Positions 54,945 through 62,051 of a stretch of 64,000 bases of DNA are shown piece by piece. Source of the DNA: Azotobacter bryophylli (GTDB lineage Bacteria > Pseudomonadota > Gammaproteobacteria > Pseudomonadales > Pseudomonadaceae); contig NZ_JBHRSJ010000034.1 in assembly GCF_042643485.1 (NCBI RefSeq), positions 310,001 through 374,000 on the forward strand, given 5' to 3'. The notes below the pieces were generated by a model. The model was not told the origin of the DNA. It saw only the letters and a list, made by a program, of their open reading frames with translations, and ran no database searches. The position numbers and the translations under genes are program-made. The first letter of the stretch is position 1; each line of letters opens with the position of its first letter.

Positions 54945-55649
54945 TCACAACAGGGGATCGCTGACCGGTACGATCAGATCCGGCCCTTCATTGCGTACAT
55001 TCCCAACTGCCCGGTTTACCGGGAACCATTCGAACGCTTCGGTTGGCTGACCGTGGTACCTCAGCAACTCCTCGGCTCGTTCGGAGGGGAGGTCGGGATC
55101 GAGCCATTCCCGCGCCACGTCGGGAGGCAGCACCAGCGGGCGCCGGTCGTGGATGTCGAGCAGCCCGGTATCCGTGGCTGCGGTGATGATGACGAAGCCG
55201 TCGTTTCCTGGTTCGGCGGATTCGCCCTCGGGCCTTCGTGCCATGGCGGCGAAGAACATGGGCTCGCCGCTTTTCAGGCGGATGAAGTAGGGCTGCTTGC
55301 GTTTCGGGTTCTTCGCGTCCTTCTTCCATTCGTACCAGCCATCGGCGGCCACCAGGGCCCGGCCGGATGTCCATATTCCCCGGAAGAATCTGCTGGAGGC
55401 GGCTGTCTCCATGCGCGCATTGATCGCTGGAGGCCGCTTGCCCTGCGCCCAGAAGGGCGCATATCCCCAGGTGACCGGCTGCAGATGCAGGCCGTCCGGT
55501 TGCCGGTAAAGGATCGGCACCCGGGTTCCCGGCGCCACGTTGTACCGGCCGATCGGCGTTGAGTCCAAGGCGTCGGCCAGCGGGACTTCGCAGCCTAGCG
55601 CTTTCAGGTACTCGACTGCGGTTCGGTGTTGGCTGAGTCGTCCGCACAT
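54945..55649 (-). CDS. yedK: SOS-response-associated peptidase (SRAP/YedK, HMCES family)
   Basis: 234 residues from the ATG at 55649 after GGAGGGGAGC; MCGR puts the catalytic Cys at position 2 after Met removal. YNVAPGT, INARMETA (active-site Glu), ADGWYEWKK and DIHDRRPLVLPPD (catalytic His) complete the SRAP motif set. These proteins crosslink to abasic sites in single-stranded DNA and protect them. No LexA box was recognised nearby. Confidence 0.93.
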   Translation of the reverse strand: MCGRLSQHRTAVEYLKALGCEVPLADALDSTPIGRYNVAPGTRVPILYRQPDGLHLQPVTWGYAPFWAQGKRPPAINARMETAASSRFFRGIWTSGRALVAADGWYEWKKDAKNPKRKQPYFIRLKSGEPMFFAAMARRPEGESAEPGNDGFVIITAATDTGLLDIHDRRPLVLPPDVAREWLDPDLPSERAEELLRYHGQPTEAFEWFPVNRAVGNVRNEGPDLIVPVSDPLL

Positions 55650-55850
55650 GCTCCCCTCCGCCATGGTTCGCCTCTCCTCGATAGACCGCGGGCAGGCCTC
55701 AGGTATCTCCCCTCCGGTAAGACTGCTTTACCGGAAACGGAACGGCGGCTTGCGGGATCGGGGGCGAGCGCCGAACATAGATGCGCCTCGTGACGAGTCC
55801 GACAAGCCGATCCGTCCGACGGCAAGCATTCCATCCTGAGAGGTTTATTG

Positions 55851-56477
55851 ATGAAAACGTCCCGCTCCATCGCTCTGGCCGCATTCCTGACCATGACGGC
55901 GGGTTGCACGGCGTCCGCGTTCAACCTGGACGATGCCGCCAGGATGACCTCCGCGGTCACCGGTACCCCGACCACCAATGTCGGCGTGCTGGGCAATTCG
56001 CAGACCGCGACCCTGATCAATACCCTAGTCGCCCTCAATGTGACGCCGCTGCAGGCGCTGGGCGGTACCGGTGCCTTGCTCGGTCTGGCGAAGAACCAGC
56101 TGCAGGAGACGGCTTATGCGCAACTCGCCCAATCGGTGCCGGGGCTGGAGAGTCTCACCGGCAGCAATGCGCTGAACCAGGCGAGCGTCCTGGGTAGCCT
56201 GCTCGGGCAATCCCCCGGCATGACGCAGGCCTCCGAGCTGCTGGCCAACGTCAACAGCATGAATGATGTGAACCAGACCTTCTCCGCCCTGGGCATGCAG
56301 CCGACGATGGTCGGGCAGTTCACTCCGGTCCTCCTGCAATACCTGGGCAATCAGGGCGCGAGCGGCCCCCTGCTGCAGAGTCTGGAGGGTGTCTGGGGCG
56401 TGAACGGCACCCTGGCGAACCCCGCTCTTCCGGGAGCCGCCACGGGCGCCGCAACCGGCACGGCCACCGGTCTGTAA
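55851..56477 (+). CDS. DUF2780-like exported protein
   Basis: 208 residues from the ATG at 55851 after GAGAGGTTTATTG. A signal peptide (MKTSRSIALAAFLTMTAG) with Cys20 in MTAGCTAS could be a lipobox. The rest is low-charge and helical with GGTGALLGLAKNQL, QSVPGLESLTGSNAL and MVGQFTPVLLQYLGNQG, the DUF2780 pattern. The C-terminus is Ala/Gly/Thr-rich. Found widely in pseudomonads; function unknown. Confidence 0.8.
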   Translation: MKTSRSIALAAFLTMTAGCTASAFNLDDAARMTSAVTGTPTTNVGVLGNSQTATLINTLVALNVTPLQALGGTGALLGLAKNQLQETAYAQLAQSVPGLESLTGSNALNQASVLGSLLGQSPGMTQASELLANVNSMNDVNQTFSALGMQPTMVGQFTPVLLQYLGNQGASGPLLQSLEGVWGVNGTLANPALPGAATGAATGTATGL

Positions 56478-56488
56478 GACGGCCCGGG

Positions 56489-56526
56489 CGCCCTCGTTCG
56501 TCGGCGAGGGCGTTGTCTCGAGTTTT
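56489..56526 (+). terminator. Probable terminator after the DUF2780 gene
   Basis: Stem CGCCCTCG / CGAGGGCG with an 8-base loop, followed after a short gap by a T run (AGTTTTTT). 12 bases past the stop. Confidence 0.6.
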
Positions 56527-56619
56527 TTCCCGCTCTGGTTTTCGCCGGTAGCGCTGTCTTAACTCTAATGTCCAGCGGTTCGCCATGGCGGCATACCGCA
56601 CGACGGAGGAGGGGATGGC

Positions 56620-57535
56620 ATGCTGTCGCGGCGGAGCTTGATCGAGGCATCCCTGGGCTCGGCCATGCTGCTGGCGGCATCCCGCTCGTCTCTGCTCATG
56701 GCTACCGGGGAGCAGATGCTGGTCCGGTCCATCCCCGCCAGCGGTGAGTCGCTGCCGGTGATCGGCATGGGCACTTCCGGCAGCTTCGATGTGTCCGCCA
56801 GCGAGGAGGCCCTGTCCCCGCTACGCGAGGTGCTGCGACTGTTGCTGGATAAAGGCGGTCGCGTTCTCGATACCGCCCCCAGCTACGGTCGTGCCCAGAC
56901 GGTCAGCGGCTTTCTGCTGGAGCAGGGCGGCTGGCGCGAGAACGTGTTCCTCGCCAGCAAGCTCGGCGTACGCGGCCGCGAGCGTGGCCTGGCGCAGTTC
57001 GAGGAGAGCCTCGGGGCGCTGCGCAGCAAGCGTCTTGATCTGTTGCAGGTACACAACCTGATCGACTACCGCACCCTGCTCGGTCTGCTGCGCGACCTGA
57101 AGGCACAGGGCCGCATCCGTTATCTGGGCGTCACCCACTATCTGGAGGCGGCCCACGACGAGCTCGTGGGCATCGTCGAACGCGAGCCGCTGGATTTCCT
57201 GCAGATCAACCTGTCCGTCGTTTCGCGCAATGCCGAGCGACGGCTGCTGCCGCTGTGCCGCGAGAAGGGCGTGGCGGTGCTGATCAATCGCGCCTTCGAA
57301 GGCGGCCAGCTGTTCGCCCGGGATCAAGAGCCGGGAGTTGCCGCGCTGGGCGGCGGACATCGACTGCAGCTCCTGGGCGCAGGTGTTTCTCAAGTACGTG
57401 ATTTCGCACCCGGCGGTTACCTGCGTGATTCCGGCTTCCTCCGATCCTCGCCATATGGCCGACAATCTGCTCGCCGGGTTCGGTCGCATGCCGGATACGG
57501 CGCAGCGCGCGCGGATCGCCGCCTATTTTGCCTGA
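56620..57535 (+). pseudogene. Aldo/keto reductase with Tat-type signal, single frameshift
   Basis: The frame starts MLSRRSLIEASLGSAMLLAAS, a twin-arginine-like signal. Aldo/keto reductase motifs follow: DTAPSYG (Asp and Tyr), FLASKLG (Lys), LLQVHN (His). The sequence is family-like to about residue 234 (GGQLFAR), then becomes unrelated. The true continuation (KSRELPRWAADIDCSSWAQV, ending RIAAYFA) is in the next frame. One extra G in the GGG at 57320-57322 explains it; removal gives 304 residues ending at 57535. A real mutation or a sequencing error are both possible. The raw frame runs on to 57546. Confidence 0.8.
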
Positions 57536-57542
57536 GCGAACC

Positions 57543-58837
57543 ATGACCGCTCACGGTTGGGGCGAACGCTTCTGCCGGCTGTTGGGCGTTCGGCGCGAGG
57601 AAGCGGGTGCGGCCCTGGCCGGCTTCGCCTTCTTCTATTGCCTGTTCACCGGCTACTTCATGCTGCGTCCGTTGCGCGAAACCATGGGCGTCACGGCCGG
57701 GGTCGATCGGCTGCAATGGCTGTTCAGCGCCACCTTCGTGGTCATGCTGCTGGTTGCTCCGCTGTTTGGCGAGGCCGGTGCACGGGGGCCGCGGGTGCGC
57801 CTCGTCGACTGGGTCTATGGCTTCTTCGCGCTCGACATGCTGGTCTTCGCCGGGCTGTTCGCCATCGCCCCGGACAACGTCTGGACCGCACGGGTATTCT
57901 TCGTCTGGTTGTCGGTGTTCAACCTGTTCGTCGTTTCGGTGGCCTGGAGCCTGATGGCCGACGTGTTCCGTACCGAGCAGGCCAAGCGGTTGTTCGCCTT
58001 CATCGCCACGGGTGCCAATGTCGGCGGACTCAGCGGCCCGCTGTTCGGCGGCCTGCTGCAACCCGCGGGGCTGATGGTTCTGGCTGCGCTGCTGCTGGGG
58101 CTGACCCTGCTGGTCAGCGATATCTGATGCGCTGGCGCGCGGTGGCCGGTGCCGGACTCGGTCATTCGCCGCGGAGGACAACCCGCAGTGGCCGATGGGA
58201 GGAAACCCGTTCTCCGGCGCCCTGCGCCTGGGCTCTTCCTGGTTTCTGGCCGGTATCGGTCTGTTCGTGGTGCTGCTGGCCACGACCAGCACTTTCCTCT
58301 ATCTGGAGCAGGCGCGGCTGGTCGCACAGCTGTTCCAGAGCACCGAAGAGCGAGTGCGCATCTTCAGCCTGCTGGATTTCATCGTGCAGATCCTGGCAGT
58401 GCTGACCCAGCAGTTCTTTACCGGGCGGATGGCCAGGCGTCTGGGCCTGTGCTTCCTGCTCGGCATGCTGCCGCTGCTGGTCTGCGTCGGCTTTCTGTTG
58501 CTCGCCTGGTCACCGGGCTTCGTCGTGCTGGCGGCGGTGATGGTCCTACGCCGCGCCGGCGAGTATGCCCTGATCCGGCCGGGGCGGGAGATGCTGTTCA
58601 CCACGGTGGATGTGGAGGCCAAATACAAGGTGAAGAACTTCATCGACACCGTGGTCTATCGCGGCGGCGATGCAGCCGGCAGTTGGCTGAAGGCAGGGGG
58701 GGATGGGCTGGGCTACGGGGGAATCGCGCTGGTCGGCGCCTTTTGCGCCGCACTCTGGGGCTGCGCTCGGCTTTTCGCTCGGCCTGCATGCCGAGCGTGC
58801 CGCTCAGGGAGAATTGGGCGAAGAAAGGTGGAAATGA
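57543..58837 (+). pseudogene. MFS/Npt-type transporter gene with three frameshifts
   Basis: Begins MTAHGWGERFCRLLGVRREE, 7 bases after the reductase. The first frame (to 58127) covers about half of a multi-helix transporter (YFMLRPLRETMGV...). A missing T near 58122 shifts to LMRWRAVAGAGLGHSP, a missing G near 58170 shifts to EDNPQWPMGGNPFSG (the frame open to 58869), and one extra G in 58757-58760 shifts to the end GLHAERAAQGELGEERWK. Restoring all three gives exactly 432 codons ending at 58837, right at the terminator. Substrate unknown; ADP/ATP-exchanger-like helices are seen. Confidence 0.75.
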
Positions 58838-58865
58838 AAAAGGCCACTCGATCGAGTGGCCTTTT
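58838..58865. terminator. Symmetrical terminator between the transporter gene and tRNA
   Basis: Perfect palindrome AAAAGGCCACTCGA / TCGAGTGGCCTTTT, directly after the reconstructed transporter stop and 7 bases from the 3' end of the reverse-strand tRNA, so it can serve both. Confidence 0.88.
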
Positions 58866-58871
58866 CTGATT

Positions 58872-58948
<77 letters not shown>

Positions 58949-58961
58949 TCTGATGAGTTGA

Positions 58962-58989
58962 ATTCTACAGCGAAACGTATCGCTGTCAA
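58962..58989 (-). promoter_or_regulatory. Sigma-70 promoter of tRNA-fMet
   Basis: On the reverse strand, TTGACA (perfect) then 16 bases then TAGAAT (5 of 6), 14 bases upstream of the mature 5' end. The spacer overlaps a perfect inverted repeat ACAGCGA-AACGTA-TCGCTGT (58967-58986), possibly an operator. AT-rich sequence upstream may act as an UP element. Confidence 0.78.
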
Positions 58990-59098
58990 GTTTTTCCTTT
59001 AAAAAGCCTTTTTTCTTCAAATATTTAGCAAAGCTCGGGAACGACAAAAGCTGGCTCCATGCCACTTCTGTGGCTGGAGTCGGCCCGAGCACGGCATT

Positions 59099-59326
59099 TC
59101 ACTCGTTGTAGACGATCAGGTGGAAGCGGCCGTCTTCCGCTCCGGCGGCGACCAGCCGTTCGGCATCGTTCTCACTGATGTGCTTGCGCAGCTCTCCCTT
59201 CTCGATGATCGACATGCGTGCCTCCGGATCGGTGCTCACACGGACCTCGGTGATGGGCCATTCATGCCTGGTCCCTTCATGGGTGAAAATGCAGGTGGAG
59301 CTGTTGGTGTCGATTTCGATGCTCAT
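59099..59326 (-). CDS. Small protein, possibly DUF3203 family
   Basis: 75 residues from the ATG at 59326 (MSIEIDTNSSTCIFTHEGTRH). Mixed alpha/beta and acidic, ending RFHLIVYNE. The pattern recalls DUF3203 of pseudomonads, an assignment made from memory. Function unknown. It is 98 bp from the next small gene on the same strand and may share its transcript. Confidence 0.68.
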   Translation of the reverse strand: MSIEIDTNSSTCIFTHEGTRHEWPITEVRVSTDPEARMSIIEKGELRKHISENDAERLVAAGAEDGRFHLIVYNE

Positions 59327-59424
59327 GGGGATGCCCTCGCTGGTCCGGACTTCGACACGAGGCTGGCTGGCTGCTGCCAGCCAGGGGCGCTCTTCATCAT
59401 TGGAGCCCGAAATGTGCGCGGGGT

Positions 59425-59634
59425 TCAGATGCCCTCGGTGCGGGTGAATTCCTCGGTGGCTCGCAGCACCTGTTCGCGCCAGTCGTTGTTCCCCCTGGCC
59501 AGCAGAGCCACGGCCTGGCACATGGCCTGGAAAGCCTCGCGGTAGAGGGTCGGATCGTCGCGGCTCACGGCTTCGTCCGCGTGCTGCCGTGCGCGCTGCA
59601 GCAGGGCGTCCACCTCGTTCGGGTCGAAAGACAT
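59425..59634 (-). CDS. Small helical protein, unknown function
   Basis: 69 residues from the ATG at 59634 (MSFDPNEVDALLQRARQHADEA) after ATGGAGGACGCATC, a strong ribosome site that fixes the start; an open frame continues upstream without one. Predominantly helical and acidic with ALYREAFQAM-like repeats (DDPTLYREAFQAMCQAVALL), no signal peptide. No family recognised. Confidence 0.68.
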   Translation of the reverse strand: MSFDPNEVDALLQRARQHADEAVSRDDPTLYREAFQAMCQAVALLARGNNDWREQVLRATEEFTRTEGI

Positions 59635-59721
59635 GATGCGTCCTCCATGGGAGTGTCGCCTTGTAAGAGTAGACCAACGGTAGCTGAGGGCCCGGCTCCG
59701 TCGTGCGATCCTGCGACGAAA

Positions 59722-59749
59722 AATATTCGTCAATATTTCGACGAATATT
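59722..59749. repeat. AT-rich 10-bp perfect inverted repeat (operator-like)
   Basis: AATATTCGTC (59722-59731), spacer AATATTTC, then GACGAATATT (59740-59749). A third CGACGAA lies just left at 59714. It sits between two divergently transcribed small genes in an otherwise GC-rich genome. Confidence 0.65.
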
Positions 59750-59815
59750 GCCGTTCTTTGCTGTCCGATGGCTGCATGTCATCCCTGCTGTCTAGTTATC
59801 CTCAGGAGTAATGCG

Positions 59816-60169
59816 ATGTTAAGGATGTTCGTACTGGCAATCAGCTTGATGCTTTCCCCTCTGGTGCTCGCCGAGGATCTCGTCAAGCTGCGCAACATGG
59901 CCCTGATCAAGGTGGGGCACAAGAACTACCTCCAAGGAACCGCGGTGAACACCTCGGGACGCGATCTGAAATCGGTGTCTATTCATTTCGACATCCTGAA
60001 GGCCGGTAAGGTCGTCGGTAGCCGGGATACAGAGGTCCACTCCGTCGGGGCCGAAGAGGCATGGCGGATCTGGCTGCCCATCGATATCGAGGGGCCCGAC
60101 GGTTTCCGTGTCGACAGGATCGTCGCCGGGGAGTACTCCACGCACGAGAGCGGGGTGGCAGTGCAGTGA
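59816..60169 (+). CDS. FxLYD-type exported protein
   Basis: 117 residues from the ATG at 59816 after CTCAGGAGTAATGCG. Signal peptide MLRMFVLAISLMLSPLVLAED, then one beta-sandwich domain with NYLQGTAVNTSGRDLKSVSIHFDIL, the FxLYD pattern of repeats that hold Tyr/Asp in small secreted proteins. Function unknown. Divergent from the small helical gene across the inverted repeat. Confidence 0.78.
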   Translation: MLRMFVLAISLMLSPLVLAEDLVKLRNMALIKVGHKNYLQGTAVNTSGRDLKSVSIHFDILKAGKVVGSRDTEVHSVGAEEAWRIWLPIDIEGPDGFRVDRIVAGEYSTHESGVAVQ

Positions 60170-60270
60170 GCCGGCATTTCCCCTCCCGTTCGAGCGGGGC
60201 GGTGCTGACGGCGGGCACGTGACAGGATAGTCTGCAGGCAGCAACCCCACCCAGCATCCTGCAGCAGACC

Positions 60271-61332
60271 ATGAGCGGCCGGAAAATCGTCCACGTCGAT
60301 TGCGACTGTTTCTACGCGGCCATCGAGATGCGCGACGACCCGCGCCTGGCCAGGCAGCCGTTGGCGGTGGGCGGTTCGCCCGATCGGCGAGGCGTGATCG
60401 CCACCTGCAACTATGAAGCCCGTGCCTATGGCGTGCGTTCGGCCATGTCTTCCCGGCATGCGCTGAAGCTCTGCCCCGATCTGCTGATCGTCAAGCCGCG
60501 ATTCGACGCCTACCGTGCGGCGTCCCGGGAAATTCACCGGATCTTCCGCGACTACACCGAGCGCATCGAACCGCTGTCCCTGGACGAAGCCTATCTGGAC
60601 GTCTCCGCCAGTCCGCACTTTTCCGGTAGCGCCACGCGCATCGCCGCGGACATTCGCCGGCGCATCTGGCAGGAGCTGCACATCACCGTGTCCGCCGGAG
60701 TGGCGCCGAACAAGTTTCTCGCCAAGATCGCCAGCGACTGGCGCAAGCCCAATGGCCTGTTCGTGATCACTCCAGGCGAAGTCGATGCCTTCGTCGCCGA
60801 CTTGCCGGTGAGCAAGCTGCACGGGGTCGGCAAGGTGACGGCGGACAAGCTCGGCCGCCTGGGTATCCGCAACTGCGCCGAGCTGCGCGAGTGGGACCGG
60901 CTTGCGCTGGTGCGCGAATTCGGCAGCTTCGGCGAGCGCCTCTGGCAACTGGCGCGGGGAATCGACGAGCGGCCGGTGCAGGTCGACAGCCGGCGCCAGT
61001 CGCTGAGCGTGGAGCACACCTACGATGTCGATCTGCCGGATCTGTCCGCCTGTCTGGAGCGCCTTCCGCTGCTGCTGGAGGAGCTGGACGGACGCCTGGA
61101 GCGGCTGGATCGCAGTTATCGGCCGGACAAGCCCTTCGTCAAGGTGAAGTTCCACGACTTCACCCAGACCACTCTGGAGCAGGCCGGTGCGGGCCGCGAT
61201 TTGGACAGCTACCGCCTGCTGCTGGGGGCCGCCTTCGCGCGCGGTGCCAAGCCGGTGCGCCTGCTGGGCGTCGGCGTACGGCTGATAGATCTGCAGGACC
61301 GCCACGAGCAGCTGGAGCTATTCGCCCGCTGA
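60271..61332 (+). CDS. dinB: DNA polymerase IV DinB (Y family)
   Basis: 353-residue translesion polymerase. Catalytic acidic residues are in HVDCDCFYAAIE (about residues 8-10) and PLSLDEAYLDVS. The little-finger domain contains RRQSLSVEHTYDVDL; helix-hairpin-helix SKLHGVGKVTADKLGRLGI is complete. The beta-clamp motif region at the C-terminus (DRHEQLELF, ending FAR) is present. Usually SOS- or RpoS-controlled; no canonical CTG-N10-CAG LexA box is visible upstream. Confidence 0.96.
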   Translation: MSGRKIVHVDCDCFYAAIEMRDDPRLARQPLAVGGSPDRRGVIATCNYEARAYGVRSAMSSRHALKLCPDLLIVKPRFDAYRAASREIHRIFRDYTERIEPLSLDEAYLDVSASPHFSGSATRIAADIRRRIWQELHITVSAGVAPNKFLAKIASDWRKPNGLFVITPGEVDAFVADLPVSKLHGVGKVTADKLGRLGIRNCAELREWDRLALVREFGSFGERLWQLARGIDERPVQVDSRRQSLSVEHTYDVDLPDLSACLERLPLLLEELDGRLERLDRSYRPDKPFVKVKFHDFTQTTLEQAGAGRDLDSYRLLLGAAFARGAKPVRLLGVGVRLIDLQDRHEQLELFAR

Positions 61333-61424
61333 TCGCTGAAAGCGCTCGGTCTGGCCGATTCAGGTTGGTTTAAGCGGCGCTTCGTACTCTTGCCATGACA
61401 CAAAATCACGACAGGAGAACGGTC

Positions 61425-61496
61425 ATGCGTTATTTCGCCTTCGTTTTGTTTTCCATCATCTTCGGAGTGAGCCTGGCCCGAGTGATCGGGCCCTGA
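61425..61496 (+). CDS. Possible 23-residue membrane peptide
   Basis: Short frame MRYFAFVLFSIIFGVSLARV... ending at a TGA, with ACAGGAGAACGGTC as a well-placed ribosome site. A single hydrophobic helix spans almost the whole peptide. An in-frame ATG at 61395 (33 residues) lacks such a site. No homologue known to me; too short to judge by composition. Confidence 0.45.
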   Translation: MRYFAFVLFSIIFGVSLARVIGP

Positions 61497-61511
61497 CGCT
61501 TTGCCCGCGGT

Positions 61512-61946
61512 TCAGGCTTTCGCCTGGCATTTGGGGCACAGATGATGGCCGTCACGGCTCAGCCAGCCGAGCTCGGCGATGCGGCGCTCGGCGGCTTCGG
61601 TGCGGGCAGTGTCGCCCAGGGCGGCATCCACGGCGAATTCGAAGTCGAGTCGGGCGCCGCAGCCGTTGCATTCGACCTTCCAGTTATGAATGGCCAGTTC
61701 CTCGAAGACCGGGCCGTTGGCCACGGCCACCCAGTGACCGGGCGGATTGATCAGCATGCGGACCTTGTCCACCGTGAGCCTTTGATACAGCTCGCGGCTG
61801 CCCCTGAGGGTCACCAGCAGGGTATCGCCGCTGCGGATCGAGCCGCCGGTGCCGGAAACCTGATAGCGCCCAGGCGTGAGGGCGCGGCATTCGGTCAGGG
61901 TGTGCTGGGGGGTGAGCAGGCTGTAGCGGAAATCGTGTTCGGCCAT
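61512..61946 (-). CDS. Zinc-ribbon protein of unknown function
   Basis: 144 residues from the ATG at 61946 (MAEHDFRYSLLTPQHTLTECRAL). A beta-rich N-terminal part precedes a likely zinc site CNGCG and CPKC near the C-terminus, 50 residues apart, with HNWKVECNGCGARLDFEF. Pseudomonads carry a similar uncharacterised gene between dinB and gacS. It converges on the small peptide frame at 61425. Confidence 0.75.
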   Translation of the reverse strand: MAEHDFRYSLLTPQHTLTECRALTPGRYQVSGTGGSIRSGDTLLVTLRGSRELYQRLTVDKVRMLINPPGHWVAVANGPVFEELAIHNWKVECNGCGARLDFEFAVDAALGDTARTEAAERRIAELGWLSRDGHHLCPKCQAKA

Positions 61947-62051
61947 GGAAATCTTCGCAGTGAAGGCGTTGGGGGCCGGCATCCTAACACGGGGTCGACC
62001 CGTCCTCGGACTTCCTGACGGTCAAGCCGGCCCCGCCTTTCCCGCGGCGCT

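Noticed and set aside
54651..55562. Long rightward frame opposite yedK
   Set aside because: It is the antisense shadow of a well-supported SRAP gene.
57318..57325. Programmed frameshifting in the aldo/keto reductase
   Set aside because: The local sequence GCCCGGGATCAAG is not a recognised slippery site, and the neighbouring gene carries three more shifts, which fits mutation or sequence error better.
60181..60270. LexA box upstream of dinB
   Set aside because: CTG and CAG triplets occur, but none with the ten-base spacing of the SOS box.
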